64,000 nucleotides of DNA from Methylobacterium nodulans ORS 2060 (GCF_000022085.1 NC_011894.1:6260501-6324500); one strand, 5' to 3'. Numbered from the stretch's first letter, positions 47,141-56,704 are shown. The notes: a model not told the origin generated them from the letters alone. Made by a program: numbers and translations.

Positions 47141-47401
47141 GTGCAAGAAAAGCTGGATTGGAACCGGTACGCAGTAGTTCATTGGCGTGAAACCTCATCG
47201 CCTCGGAGCAATGAGTATCATAGTGGCAGTCAAACGCGAGCCTTCGCGGGCCTGGGAGAAGCAGTACTGTTCATCGTGATGAGAGGTCTACGCGATCAAC
47301 AGACCCTGAGGATCAGTTGCGGCGGTATGACCTATCACTATGCCGGGATCAAGGCTCTTGCAGAGCATCCTGAATTCCCGCTGGAGCTGGCGGATACCTA
47401 A
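47141..47401 (+). CDS. Small protein, unknown function
   Basis: 86 residues starting at a GTG with an AGGGGAGGGG ribosome site (VQEKLDWNRYAVVHWRETSS..LRISCGGMTYHYAGIKALAE). The composition is that of a soluble folded protein. The 3' end abuts the IS1380 end (ACCCGGATTTCTC at 47401), so the last residues may have been altered by the insertion. The family is unknown. Confidence 0.5.
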   Translation: MQEKLDWNRYAVVHWRETSSPRSNEYHSGSQTRAFAGLGEAVLFIVMRGLRDQQTLRISCGGMTYHYAGIKALAEHPEFPLELADT

Positions 47402-48264
47402 CCCGGATTTCTCACCGTACGGGAGTGCATCGGGGCTCTGAGTGCGTCAAAGTTGTTGTGCAGCAACGACTTCAGACGGTTCAGAGGAGGTCCCCGATGC
47501 CGACACAGTGTAGCGCAGAACAGTTCGCGTTTGGAACCGCCGAAGGGCGCACCGTTGTGGCCGCCTTTGATGGCGGACGGGTCACCTCGGATGCCGGCGC
47601 GCTGCTCCTGGGCGCCACCGATCGCGCCCTCCGCCTGGTTGAGCGCTTCGCCGCCTGCTTTGCGGATCACCGTTCGGCGGAGGACGTCGAGCACCCGCTC
47701 GCGACGCTGGTCGGGCAGCGCATCTTCGGCCTTGCCCTGGGCTACGAGGACCTGATCGACCACGACGAGCTTCGCCATGATCCGGTCCTGGCCGCCGTGC
47801 TCGGCAAGCTCACGGCCCGCCGCACCGCTTGTGCCCCGCTCGCCGGCAAATCGACCCTGAACCGGCTCGAGCATGCGCCTGTGGGCGAGGTCACTCGCTA
47901 TCACAAGATCACGCACGACGGGGCGGCGATCGAGCGGCTCTTCGGCGAGCTCTTTCTGGACGCCTATCCCACCGCGCCCGCGAAGATCGTGCTGGATCTT
48001 GATGCCACCGATGATCCGCTGCATGGCCACCAGGAGGGCCGCTTCTTCCACGGCTATTACGACTGTTACTGCTATCTGCCGCTGTACATCTTCTGCGGCG
48101 ACCATCTGCTCTGCGCCAAGCTCCGGCCCGCCAATATCGATGCCAGTGCCGGGGCGCTCGAAGAGGTGGCGCGCCTCGTCGCCCAGATCCGCGCCCGCTG
48201 GCCGCAGGTGCGGATCGTGCGGCGCGCCGATTCCGGCTTTGCGCGCGAGGTGCTCTGGACTTAG
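47402..48264 (+). pseudogene. IS1380-family element and transposase, 3'-truncated
   Basis: The left end CCCGGATTTCTCACCG begins at 47402. The transposase starts at the ATG at 47497 (GAGGAGG ribosome site): AFDGGRVTSDAGALLLGATD, LTARRTACAPLAGKSTLNRL, KIVLDLDATDDPLHGHQEGR, then VRRADSGFAREVLW and a stop at the ISL3 junction. About 255 of roughly 450 residues remain, so it is inactive. Confidence 0.8.
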
Positions 48265-48273
48265 CCCGGAAAA

Positions 48274-50050
48274 GTGGCTCTTCGTCATTTCGTGTGGATC
48301 ATGGGGGCAGGAGCATCCGCCGGCGCAGTAGATCGAACCCGGCTCGGCCGTACATCAGCCGCTTGATCAACTTCAGCTTCGTGATCTGGCCCTCCGCCTG
48401 AGCGTTACTCCACGGCGTGGTCAGCGCGGCCCGCACCGCGGCTCCGTCCATGACGAGGCCGCTTGCGAAGGTCTGCAAGGCCCGGATGCTGCTGGCTCGC
48501 GCCTCGGCGAGCCACGCCTCCAACGCTGCTAGGCGCCGGATGCCGCGAGCGGACACGCCGTTCCCTCCCACACCGGCTGCTCGCACGAGCGCGGCGAATT
48601 GCTGGACCAACCCGTGCATCGTGGCCGCCTCCGGATCCTGCATGACTCGCGCGAGGAGAGCGCCCTCGGGCGGGCTTAGTCGCGCCGGCGCCGCCATCAT
48701 GATCCAGGCGAGCGCCTTCGGCCCCGGCAGCCGCACGGCGACCGGCCGTACCGGCGGAGCAGCCGGGTCGAGGGCGGCCCCCTCGGGAAGAGTGCCGCGC
48801 CAGCGTCGCGCCGTGTTACGCGCGCGCCTCGTTCGCCGGCTCTGCAGCCATTTGTGACCTTGCCGCGAGCCGCCCGCGTAGCCCAGATTGCGCAACTCCC
48901 GCACGAGATGCAGCCCATTCTCGCAACCCTCGGCGAGGCGTTCCTCGAGATGGGCGAGGAAGGGATCAAGCAGGCTCGGTCCGATCCGGCGCTCGCCGCG
49001 CTCCGGAGCATGATCCGTGGAGGCATAGCGGCGCACCGTGCCCGGGGCCAGTGGGATCGCGCGGGCGATCGCCATGATCGACTCGCCTGCCGCGCGCCGA
49101 CGCTGCACCTCCGCGTGACGTGCGACGCGGCGACGTTGCGCCTCGCGCGCGGCGGCTTGGTCCGTGCGGCTTCGCGGAAAAGCGTGATCGCGGGTCGGCC
49201 GCGAAGAGCCTGAGGGGACGGGCCAAGCGTCCAGGCGGGCATGGGCGCCGACCAGCCAGCGTTCCAGCATCTGCCGCGCGTTCAGCAGGAGATGCCATCG
49301 ATCCGCGACCTGCTGGGCACCTGGCACGACGGCCTGGGCCGCACGGGCGGACCCGGTCGAGCGATCCCGCGCGACGATCTCCAGGCCGGGGCGCGACCGC
49401 AGCCAAGCCTCGAAGGTCGTGGAGGTGCGGTCAGGCAGGAGATCGATGGTGCGATGACGGTCGAGGTCGACGAGGAGGGTGCCCCAGGCGCGACCGCGGC
49501 GCCACGCCCAGTCGTCGACCCCGATCGCCCGCACTCGTCCGGCCCGGGGCAGCGGGGCAGCGTGCATCAGGCGCAGCAGCGTCGATCCGCTCGTCGGCAT
49601 GGCCAGGGACGCGAGCAGGCGCGCACCGGCGCGAGCGCTGGTGGCGAGGCCGACGCGCTGCTGCGCCTTGGCGAGACGTCGCGTGCGTCGCACGCGCGGC
49701 GCCAGGAGCGTGGGAACCGGGAGGCAGAAGGTGCGCCGTGTGCAGGATGGATTGAGGCAGCGCAACCGCCGGACGGCCAGATCGAGCCGCACCGCCCGTC
49801 CGAGGGAGGGCAGGTCGGCGGGGCGGCGCCGGTAGCACCCGTGCCCAGCAGCACTCGGGGTCCCGCAAGCGGGGCATCGTCCCTCGCGTCGGCGGCCATG
49901 AACCTGCATCACGATGTTTGCAGCGCGATCGGTGTGGATCGCGATCAGGTCACAGCCGGGGATCTCGTACAGCCGCGTCATCACCATGCCCCGTCATGCT
50001 GGCACGAGAGGAGAACGCGTGCGGATCCACACGAAATGACGAAGAGCCAC
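48274..50050 (-). mobile_element. ISL3-family element
   Basis: Perfect 27-base inverted ends (GTGGCTCTTCGTCATTTCGT... at 48274-48300 and complement at 50024-50050). No matching 8-bp duplication flanks it (left CCGGAAAA, right TAATTCGA), and the IS1380 transposase does not resume on the right, so a deletion or recombination accompanied or followed insertion. Confidence 0.85.
48299..49987 (-). CDS. ISL3-family transposase
   Basis: 562 residues with the N-terminal zinc finger (CPACGTPSAAGH..CLNPSCTRRTFCL), a helix-turn-helix, and the DDE core (AIGVDDWAWRRGRAWGTLLV, VARDRSTGSARAAQAVVPGA QVADRWHL) ending with TTPWSNAQAEGQITKLKLIK and LMYGRAGFDLLRRRML. It is intact and full length, so probably active. 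Confidence 0.9.
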   Translation of the reverse strand: MVMTRLYEIPGCDLIAIHTDRAANIVMQVHGRRREGRCPACGTPSAAGHGCYRRRPADLPSLGRAVRLDLAVRRLRCLNPSCTRRTFCLPVPTLLAPRVRRTRRLAKAQQRVGLATSARAGARLLASLAMPTSGSTLLRLMHAAPLPRAGRVRAIGVDDWAWRRGRAWGTLLVDLDRHRTIDLLPDRTSTTFEAWLRSRPGLEIVARDRSTGSARAAQAVVPGAQQVADRWHLLLNARQMLERWLVGAHARLDAWPVPSGSSRPTRDHAFPRSRTDQAAAREAQRRRVARHAEVQRRRAAGESIMAIARAIPLAPGTVRRYASTDHAPERGERRIGPSLLDPFLAHLEERLAEGCENGLHLVRELRNLGYAGGSRQGHKWLQSRRTRRARNTARRWRGTLPEGAALDPAAPPVRPVAVRLPGPKALAWIMMAAPARLSPPEGALLARVMQDPEAATMHGLVQQFAALVRAAGVGGNGVSARGIRRLAALEAWLAEARASSIRALQTFASGLVMDGAAVRAALTTPWSNAQAEGQITKLKLIKRLMYGRAGFDLLRRRMLLPP

Positions 50051-50095
50051 TAATTCGAAGCAAGTCCAGGACGCCCATACTCCTACACGGAGGAT

Positions 50096-50287
50096 GTGAA
50101 CGAAGCGCCTGCGGTTGTTGCGGCCAAGCCCGTCGATATTGAAGCGGAAGCCCCCGCGCTGCCTAATCCGCCGGTCGAGCGCGTGCCACCAGAAGATCGC
50201 GATGCGGCGCTTCGCGTCGAGGGCGGCGAGCTCGCCTCTGAAGCGGGAGAGACGCCGGAGACTGGGCCGAGGAGCTTCGACCGATGA
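50096..50287 (+). CDS. Small acidic Pro/Glu-rich protein, unknown
   Basis: 63 residues from a GTG with a nearby GGAGG (VNEAPAVVAAKPVDIEAEAP..). The stop overlaps the next ATG as ATGA, so it would be coupled to the Usp-like remnant. It may be the 3' end of a longer gene cut by ISL3. No family is recognised. Confidence 0.35.
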   Translation: MNEAPAVVAAKPVDIEAEAPALPNPPVERVPPEDRDAALRVEGGELASEAGETPETGPRSFDR

Positions 50288-50475
50288 GGCGAATTCTTGT
50301 CGCTACAGGCGACTCTGATCACGAAGGCGCTCGCCTTGCAGTGGAGATTACCGCCAAGTTCGATGCCGAATTTCTCATTCTCCACGTGGCCACGGACAAC
50401 CCGCTGTCCGCGCGGGAGCGAGGTATGATCTGCCGCTCAGTTCGCGGACTTCATCGAGGCCCGCGGTTCATAACC
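50284..50475 (+). pseudogene. Universal stress protein, frameshifted remnant
   Basis: The start reads MRRILVATGDSDHEGARLAV and AKFDAEFLILHVATDNPLSA, the first strand and loop of a UspA-type protein. A frame change near 50430 leads to AAQFADFIEARG in another frame, and the rest is missing. This is another decayed member of the stress set. Confidence 0.6.
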
Positions 50476-50689
50476 GTGCTGAGAGGCCGAACATATGATA
50501 CCAGCGCGCGTTTGCCCTGATCCGTTCACACGAACCATGTTCCGCTGGGATGTGGGTGGTGCTGCAAACGCGTCAGTGCGAACGCGCGGCGGTATGACTG
50601 CACTCATCCCAGTAAGGGCCGTTGCTAAGCGCTCCTGCCCGAAGGCCGTTCCACATATGGCTTCTGAGCCTGAAGGGCGGACGAGGTGG

Positions 50690-50785
50690 GGAAACGCCCC
50701 CAAGCCCGAGGAGATTGTTGCCAAGCTGCGGCCGGCGGATGTGCTGGTCTCGCAGGGGCAGAGCGTCTCTGACGCAATTGTTGTA
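50690..50785 (+). pseudogene. IS3-family orfA N-terminal fragment
   Basis: The frame reads KPEEIVAKLRPADVLVSQGQ and SVSDAI, the conserved start of IS3 (IS407-like) OrfA. It breaks off after about 30 residues; the helix-turn-helix motif that should follow is absent. Confidence 0.65.
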
Positions 50786-50927
50786 TATTTTGTCACGTCA
50801 TCATCGAACAACCCCGTTGAGATTGACAGGAAGCTGACAGGAGACAACAGCGGGCGGTCAGGACCCCTGCGCCATTCTCCATGACGATCCGGCGCCGAGG
50901 AGGCGCGGAGAGACTGGAGATCACAAT

Positions 50928-51203
50928 ATGCGCACCCTCACAATGATCGCCGCAGCCATTGCCGTCCTTGGCGGCGTGTCCGCCGCCCAGGCGAGCAGCC
51001 TCGGGCGGCCCTGCACCACGGCGCCCCAGAGCCAATGGCTCCCGGTCGAGACCCTCAAGGCCAAGGCTGAGGCCCAGGGCTACAAGGTCCAGAAGGCCAA
51101 GATCGCAAAGGCCTGCGGCGAGATCTATGCCCTCGACCAGAACAACGCCCGCACGGAGCTGTTCGTCGATCCCACCTCGGGCGAGATCGTTGCCAAGGAG
51201 TGA
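50928..51203 (+). CDS. Periplasmic PepSY-domain protein
   Basis: 91 residues: a signal peptide (residues 1-22, MIAAAIAVLGGVSAAQA) and a single PepSY-like domain (WLPVETLKAKAEAQGYKVQK..EIYALDQNNARTELFVDPTS). Such small PepSY proteins are thought to modulate periplasmic or membrane proteins. It precedes the cytochrome b561 gene by four bases in an operon. The ATG at 50928 has a GGAG site. Confidence 0.82.
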   Translation: MRTLTMIAAAIAVLGGVSAAQASSLGRPCTTAPQSQWLPVETLKAKAEAQGYKVQKAKIAKACGEIYALDQNNARTELFVDPTSGEIVAKE

Positions 51204-51207
51204 CGCC

Positions 51208-51795
51208 ATGGCCGCGAGCAAACCCGCGGTCGAGGCCGCCGGCGCAATGCCGGCGGCAGCCGCCTCCTCACCCGAGGCCCAGACCGTCCGTGTCTGGGAT
51301 CCGTTCGTCCGCCTCTTCCACTGGAGCCTCGTGGGCCTGTTCGTCCTCGCCTTCACGACTGGGGACGAGATCGAGTGGCTGCACATCCGCGTGGGCTATG
51401 CCATCGCGGCTCTCGTTGCCCTGCGGGTCGTCTGGGGTTTCGTCGGCTCCCGGCATGTTCGGTTCAGCGATTTCGTCCGCTCCCCCCGTGAAATCGCCAC
51501 GTACCTGCACCGGGCAGCCCGTTGCCAGGCGCCACGGTATCTCGGGCACAACCCGGCCGGCGGCGCCATGGTCGTGGCCCTGCTCGTCACGATCGCTGGC
51601 ATCGCGGCTACCGGGTTCGCGATGACCACGGATGCGTTCTGGGGCGCGCAATGGATGGAGGATCTCCACGAGGGGCTCGTCTACACGACCATCGGGCTCA
51701 TTGCCCTGCACGTGGCGGGCATCGTCTTCTCCAGCCTGGAGCATGGCGAAAACCTGGTGAAGGCAATGATCACGGGCCGGAAGCGGGCATCGTGA
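51208..51795 (+). CDS. Cytochrome b561-family membrane protein
   Basis: 195 residues with four membrane helices and heme-ligand histidines in VRLFHWSLVG, WLHIRVGYA, DLHEGLVYT and ALHVAGIVF. The family shuttles electrons between the quinone pool and periplasmic acceptors. It starts four bases after the PepSY gene, so they are co-transcribed; PepSY/b561 pairs are common in proteobacteria. It is convergent with the histidine kinase at 51807. Confidence 0.87.
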   Translation: MAASKPAVEAAGAMPAAAASSPEAQTVRVWDPFVRLFHWSLVGLFVLAFTTGDEIEWLHIRVGYAIAALVALRVVWGFVGSRHVRFSDFVRSPREIATYLHRAARCQAPRYLGHNPAGGAMVVALLVTIAGIAATGFAMTTDAFWGAQWMEDLHEGLVYTTIGLIALHVAGIVFSSLEHGENLVKAMITGRKRAS

Positions 51796-51806
51796 GGCCG
51801 CGTTCC

Positions 51807-53165
51807 TCAGGCCGGGCTCGGCAGCCGGACCTCTGCGAGGAGGCCGCCGAGCGGCGACCGCCCCAGGGCCAGCGACCCGCCGTTGGCCTCGACCAGATCG
51901 CCGACGATGGCAAGCCCCAGCCCGGTGCCGGGGCGGGTCTCGTCCAGTCGCCCACCACGGGCAAGCACGGTGCCGACCTGCTCGTCCGGCACACCCGGAC
52001 CGTCGTCCTCGACCCGAAGCGCTACAGCAGTGTCTTCCCGCCGGCCCTCGATCCTCACCGCGCCGGCGGCCCAGGTGGCCGCGTTCTCGGCCAGGTTGCC
52101 GAGGATTTCAGTCAGGTCCTGGGCATCCATCCGGACCCCAAGATCATCCGCGGCGTCGATCTCCCACAACAGCTTCTGGCCCTGCGGGGTTCTCCGGAGC
52201 ACGCCGATCACCTGCTCGACCACGAGGCGGACCGGCTGAACCGGCCCTGACCGTGCCCGAAGGCCTGCCCGGGCTCGCACCAACTCGCGTTCGACGTGCC
52301 GGCGCATGCCAACCGCGAGGGTTTCGATCTCGTCGGCCAGGCGCGTATCGCCCCGCGCCCGGAGCTCCTCCGCATCGGCGCTCAGGACCGTCAGCGGCGT
52401 CTTCAAACCGTGCGCTAGATCAGCGGCCCGCGCCCTTGCCCGGGCGATGGTCTGTTCCTGCGCATCGAGCAGGTGGTCGACCTCGGCAGCAAGCGGCCGG
52501 ACCTCGTCCGGAAAGGCCGCTCCCAGCCGGGCCGCCTCGCCGGAGCGAACCTGCGCCAGCCGACGGCGCACGGCGTCGAGCGGGCGCAGGCCGACACCGA
52601 CCTGGATCCAGGCGGCGGCAATCAGGACCGCGGCCAGGAGCGCCAGGGAGGGAACGAGGTCGGACGCGAAGGCCAAGCCGGCCGCCTGGACCTCGCCGCG
52701 GTCGAGGGCCACCACAGCGCGGATCGTTCCACCCCCGAGGCTTGCCGGCAGGGCAATCCGGCGCTCGACGGCCAGCAGCGAGGCACCGCCCGGACCGGGG
52801 ATCGTGTGCTGGTGGACCACCGCAGCAGCCGGCACGTCGGGCGGCAGGGTCAGCGTGGCATCCCAGAGCGAGCGCGAGCGCAGCACGGTGCTGGTTCCCT
52901 CCTCGGCGATCTGCCAGTAGAGCCCGCTCAGGGGCTGGAGGAACCGCGGCTCGGCCGGCGGGGGGCGGACTTGGAGCGTGCCGTCCCCCGCCCGGGCGAG
53001 GCTGCTCACGAGCTGGGTGAGCTGCGAGCCGAGCTCGGCCGCCATGCGCCGCTCCACATGCCACTCGAACAGGAGCAGCAGGCCGAAGCCCGCCATCGCC
53101 AGAGCGAGGACAATGGAGGCCACGCCGGCAGCGAGAAGGCGCAGCCTGAGTGAGCCTTGCCTCAT
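51807..53165 (-). CDS. Membrane sensor histidine kinase (PhoQ/QseC-like)
   Basis: 452 residues: TM1 (about 10-32), a periplasmic sensor domain (about 33-165), TM2 (about 170-190), HAMP, HisKA with the His in ADLAHGLKTPL, N-box EILGNLAENAATWA, G1 EDDGPGVPDE and G2 GTGLGLAIV. Its ATG overlaps the stop of the response regulator as ATGA, so they form one operon. With the neighbouring PepSY and b561 genes it probably senses envelope or redox state. Confidence 0.88.
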   Translation of the reverse strand: MRQGSLRLRLLAAGVASIVLALAMAGFGLLLLFEWHVERRMAAELGSQLTQLVSSLARAGDGTLQVRPPPAEPRFLQPLSGLYWQIAEEGTSTVLRSRSLWDATLTLPPDVPAAAVVHQHTIPGPGGASLLAVERRIALPASLGGGTIRAVVALDRGEVQAAGLAFASDLVPSLALLAAVLIAAAWIQVGVGLRPLDAVRRRLAQVRSGEAARLGAAFPDEVRPLAAEVDHLLDAQEQTIARARARAADLAHGLKTPLTVLSADAEELRARGDTRLADEIETLAVGMRRHVERELVRARAGLRARSGPVQPVRLVVEQVIGVLRRTPQGQKLLWEIDAADDLGVRMDAQDLTEILGNLAENAATWAAGAVRIEGRREDTAVALRVEDDGPGVPDEQVGTVLARGGRLDETRPGTGLGLAIVGDLVEANGGSLALGRSPLGGLLAEVRLPSPA

Positions 53166-53830
53166 GTCGGCGCAGGCTCCGGCACGAGGTAGCCGAAGCC
53201 GCGCCGGGTCTCGATCAGATCGACGCCGAGCTTCCGGCGCAGGCGTCCGACAAGCACCTCCAGCGCATTCGGGTCGCGATCGTGGTCATGCGCGTAGAGA
53301 TGCTCCATCAATTCCGTCGGAGGGATCACCCGCCCGGCATGGTGCATGAGGTAGCTCAGGCAGCGGTATTCGAGCGGCGAGAGGTTGAGGGGAACGTCAT
53401 CGGCCGTGACCCGCATCTTGCGGGTGTCGAGCACGACCGGTCCCGAGATGAAGACCGGCACGGCCCGGCCGGCGGCCCGGCGCAGGAGCGCCCGCACGCG
53501 GGCCAACAACTCCTCCATGGCGAAGGGCTTGGTGAGATAGTCGTCGGCACCGGCATCGATGCCCTCGACCCGCTCCGCCCAGGCGCCGCGCGCGGTGAGG
53601 ATCAGAACCGGCAGGTCACGTCCGGCCGCGCGCCACCGCTTCAGCACGGCAAGGCCATCCATCTTCGGCAGTCCGAGGTCGAGGACGGCGAGATCGTAGT
53701 CCTCCGTGTCCCCCCGGAACCAGGCCTCTTCGCCGTCCTCAACATGATCAACGGCGTAGCCCGCCTCCGTCAGGACGGCTGCGACCTTGCGGGCAACGCG
53801 GGGATCGTCCTCGACAAGAAGAATGCGCAT
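53162..53830 (-). CDS. OmpR-family response regulator
   Basis: 222 residues from the ATG at 53830: a receiver (MRILLVEDDPRVARKV, Asp in LAVLDLGLP, Lys in LTKPF) and a winged helix (LSPLEYRCLSYLMHHAGRVI, ALEVLVGRLRRKLG). It partners the kinase at 51807 by gene overlap. A longer frame to 53887 would overlap the PepSY gene and lacks a ribosome site. Likely targets are the adjacent PepSY and cytochrome b561 genes. Confidence 0.9.
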   Translation of the reverse strand: MRILLVEDDPRVARKVAAVLTEAGYAVDHVEDGEEAWFRGDTEDYDLAVLDLGLPKMDGLAVLKRWRAAGRDLPVLILTARGAWAERVEGIDAGADDYLTKPFAMEELLARVRALLRRAAGRAVPVFISGPVVLDTRKMRVTADDVPLNLSPLEYRCLSYLMHHAGRVIPPTELMEHLYAHDHDRDPNALEVLVGRLRRKLGVDLIETRRGFGYLVPEPAPT

Positions 53831-54141
53831 CAGTGGCCCTCTCGCTTGAGGATTGCGGCGGTGGCGGCGTCGACATAGACCTCCCACAGGCGCCCGGCCG
53901 GATCGATCACCTTGAACTCGTAGACCCAGCGGTCGCGCTTGCGCTCGAACGACACGCCGACCACCTCGCCGCCGAGATCGGAGCGCACCCGCGTCAGGAT
54001 CTCGGCAAGAGCAAGCGCTTCGCCCCGCTCGACGGCGCGGCGGGCCTTGTCATAGTCACGCTCACGGTCGGCCAGGACAGCGGACGGCAGCAGGGCAGCG
54101 ATGAGGCCGAGGACGATGATGCCGCGGCGGGTCTTGCTCAT
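53830..54141 (-). CDS. PepSY-domain periplasmic protein
   Basis: 103 residues: a signal peptide (about 1-24, IIVLGLIAALLPSAVLA) and a PepSY domain (RAVERGEALALAEILTRVRS..RWVYEFKVIDPAGRLWEVYV). The stop overlaps the response-regulator ATG, so it heads a three-gene PepSY-regulator-kinase operon, an arrangement often seen for envelope-stress or metal-responsive systems. Confidence 0.82.
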   Translation of the reverse strand: MSKTRRGIIVLGLIAALLPSAVLADRERDYDKARRAVERGEALALAEILTRVRSDLGGEVVGVSFERKRDRWVYEFKVIDPAGRLWEVYVDAATAAILKREGH

Positions 54142-54272
54142 GGAGCGAGGATGTATCCGCGTGGCTGACAATTTGCTGACATGGATCAACAGGAGACCGA
54201 AAGCGGCACGTCGCCAATGTCGTCCTGATCGATCCGGACATGCCGTTCGGATCAGGACAGCAGGAGACCGAC

Positions 54273-54551
54273 ATGCGCACGATCATCATGGCATCCGCCC
54301 TTCTCGCGACAGGCCTCGCCGTTCCGGCCATGGCCGATGGTCTCGACCACCGCTGCTCTCCCGTTGCCGATGGCCGGATCGTCGCCGCAAGCGAGGTGAG
54401 CAAAGGGCTCGAAGTGCTCGGCTACCGCGTCGACCGGGTCAAGGCCGAGGACGGCTGCTACGAGGTGCGGGCGGTGAACGACAGCGGCCTCCCGATCAAG
54501 GCTGTCTACGCCCAGGCCACGGGCGAGCTTGTCCGCGCATGGCTTCGCTGA
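54273..54551 (+). CDS. Periplasmic PepSY-domain protein (second copy)
   Basis: 92 residues: a signal peptide (MRTIIMASALLATGLAVPAMA) and a PepSY-like domain (GLEVLGYRVDRVKAEDGCYE..GLPIKAVYAQATGELVRAWL). It is a paralogue of 50928. The ATG at 54273 follows AGGAG. It is divergent from the PepSY/two-component operon and probably controlled by it. Confidence 0.82.
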   Translation: MRTIIMASALLATGLAVPAMADGLDHRCSPVADGRIVAASEVSKGLEVLGYRVDRVKAEDGCYEVRAVNDSGLPIKAVYAQATGELVRAWLR

Positions 54552-54639
54552 ATGCAGACGCTCAGAGCCCGACCTGTCTCGGAGGGGTCGGGAGCTGATG
54601 AAACAGGAGATCCAATCATGGTCATGAATAGAACCCGCC

Positions 54640-54789
54640 ATGGTTGCGCTCGGCCTGACGGTGAGCCTTTCCGGGGCGGCCTTCGCTGCCGCCCCGCACG
54701 GTCATGATGGGCACGCTGTGGGTCGAACAGGCACACGGCTACCAAGGAGCAAACTCCGGGCCTGGGGCAGCGTCAATTGGCGGATTTGA
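54640..54789 (+). pseudogene. Small secreted protein, probably frameshifted at its start
   Basis: The frame from 54640 encodes a signal-peptide-like stretch (MVALGLTVSLSGAAFAAAPH) then a His-rich piece (GHDGHAVGR), 49 residues in all. The natural start, with an AGGAG site, appears to be the ATG at 54619 in a different frame, so a one-base insertion near 54635 has probably broken the gene. Confidence 0.4.
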
Positions 54790-54936
54790 GGAAGATCAAG
54801 GCGGACTGCAGGCACGGAAGTTAGGACGCCATATTAGAAACCCCGCCATCCGACAAGGCGGTGGGACCGTCGGCAAAGTAGCCGCGGAAGCTATGCACGT
54901 CCTTGCGCCGGGTCATGAGGTTGCAAGGAGAAGCCG

Positions 54937-55968
54937 ATGATGGATCCGCGCAATCGGGTCGTTCGCGTCAGGCGCTTCGGCGGTCCCGACGAGATGGAAG
55001 TGGTCGATGCTCCCATGCCGACGGCCGGCCCGAGCGAGGTGCGGGTGCGCGTGCTCGCCTCGGGCTTGGAATACACCGACGTCACGATCCGGCGTCATCT
55101 CTACCCGCAAACGATGCACCTCCGGCCGCCGTTCGTGCTGGGCTACGACGTGGTCGGAGAAATCGATCAGCTCGGTGATGGCGTGAGGGGATTCCAGCTT
55201 GGCGATCGCGTGGCCGATATGACGGTCGTCGGCTCGAACGCCGCTTATCGCACGCTCCGGGCCGACGACCTCACCCGTGTGCCGCCGGGGGTCGACGCGG
55301 CAGAAGCGGCCGCCCTGACCTTGAGCTGGACGACCGCTTACCAACTCCTTCACCGCACGGCCCGGGTGCAGCGAGGCCAGCGCGTGCTCGTGCAGGGAGC
55401 TGCCGGTGCTGTTGGTCAGGCACTGCTGACGCTCGGCAGGATGGCCGGACTTCAGCTGTGGGGCACCGCACGCGGCGAGCACACCGGGCTCGTCCGTGAA
55501 CTCGGCGCCCGGCCGATCGACTACCAACGCGAGGACTTCACGCGCGTCCTGCCGGGCGGGTTTGATGTCGTGTTCGACGGGATCGGCGAGGACGGCTATC
55601 GCCGCTCGTTCGCGGCGCTCCGGCGCGGCGGTCTGGTCTGCGCCTACGGCTACACAGCAATGGTGCAGCCGCAGCGCCGCTTGTTCACCATGTCGCTCTG
55701 GATGTCGCGTCTGTATCTCTGGAGGTTGTTGCTGGGGTGGCTGCCTGGTGGAAAGCGCATCCACCTGTACTCGATCAATCTAATGCGAGCGCGACATCCC
55801 GCTTGGTTCCGAGAGGACCTGGAGCGGCTTTTCGGGCTGCTAGCGGCCGGCACCATCCGGCCGCGCGTGGCCGAGCGGATCTCCTTTGACGGGGTCACCC
55901 AGGCGCATCGCCGTCTCGAAGCGGGCAGTCTCGAGGGCAAGCTGGTCCTGTGCCCGGATCTTGGTTGA
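54937..55968 (+). CDS. NADPH:quinone reductase-like MDR protein
   Basis: 343 residues of the medium-chain dehydrogenase family without zinc ligands. It has the quinone-oxidoreductase-like core: [40 protein letters not shown], the nucleotide motif [15 protein letters not shown], and a VAT-1-like C-terminus. It should reduce quinones or enones with NADPH. The ATG follows AAGGAGAAGCC. No operon partner is evident. Confidence 0.85.
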   Translation: MMDPRNRVVRVRRFGGPDEMEVVDAPMPTAGPSEVRVRVLASGLEYTDVTIRRHLYPQTMHLRPPFVLGYDVVGEIDQLGDGVRGFQLGDRVADMTVVGSNAAYRTLRADDLTRVPPGVDAAEAAALTLSWTTAYQLLHRTARVQRGQRVLVQGAAGAVGQALLTLGRMAGLQLWGTARGEHTGLVRELGARPIDYQREDFTRVLPGGFDVVFDGIGEDGYRRSFAALRRGGLVCAYGYTAMVQPQRRLFTMSLWMSRLYLWRLLLGWLPGGKRIHLYSINLMRARHPAWFREDLERLFGLLAAGTIRPRVAERISFDGVTQAHRRLEAGSLEGKLVLCPDLG

Positions 55969-55983
55969 CTGCCCCGGAGGTGT

Positions 55984-56326
55984 TCATCCCTGCCCTAACC
56001 GCTTGGCCGACAGCGCTCGCCCAATCGGCAAAGGCAACTTCTCGGCGATCCCCGGTCCGGTATCCGACCCGGCGATCGCGACCATGTCCGCCGAGACCGT
56101 CCGCGCCATCACCCCCCAGCTCGCGGCGCGGGGCGTGCTGCATCGCCTCGCGGGCGTTGCGCAGCAGGTTGACCAGGACCTGCTGGATCTGGACGCGGTC
56201 CGCCAGCACGGACCTGACCCCGGGAGCGAGGCGGAAGCAGAACACCACGCCCTGTTCCCGGGCGCCCACCAGCGCGAGCGCGCTCGCCTCAGGAACGCGG
56301 ATAGTGCGGACCTTGCTGGCCGACAC
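55984..56326 (-). pseudogene. Histidine kinase fragment (FixL-like HATPase region)
   Basis: Frames on the minus strand read [20 protein letters not shown] then [11 protein letters not shown] and, shifted, [11 protein letters not shown], the N-box and G1 region of a FixL-type kinase. Both ends are missing and there is a frameshift. It is a remnant of another oxygen-sensor-like kinase. Confidence 0.6.
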
Positions 56327-56395
56327 CCGTCAGCGCACCGGCCGCTGTTCATCAGTTTGCCGGCACTGCGCCGACGCAATCAGTCACACTGGAGA

Positions 56396-56704
56396 TCAGC
56401 CCTTCCGGGGCGGTAGGTAAGCCTCCGGCCCGACAACGATGTCCGCCGCCATCGGGCGCAGCCGGACCGTCAGCCAGTCGAACGTGACACCGAGCGCCAC
56501 CGCCGCGCAAGCGAGCCGGTAGGTCTGCATGGTCGCTTCATCGACTGGCTGGCCCGGCTTCCACTGCCCGCGCTCGATCGCGGCGATGGAGGACTCGGCG
56601 TAGCCCGTTTGCGCGGCAAGCTCCCGGCGCGAGAAGCCGCACGCTTCCCGCCATGCCCTCGCGCGTTCGCCTTCGGTGGTGTATGGCTCTGGGCTCTTGG
56701 GCAT
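56396..56704 (-). CDS. XRE-family helix-turn-helix regulator
   Basis: 102 residues with a Cro/CI-type HTH (RARAWREACGFSRRELAAQTGYAESSIAAIERGQ) at about 13-48 and a C-terminal extension (LACAAVALGVTFDWL). It lies at the edge of the phage/plasmid-type gene block and may be its regulator. Confidence 0.75.
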   Translation of the reverse strand: MPKSPEPYTTEGERARAWREACGFSRRELAAQTGYAESSIAAIERGQWKPGQPVDEATMQTYRLACAAVALGVTFDWLTVRLRPMAADIVVGPEAYLPPRKG

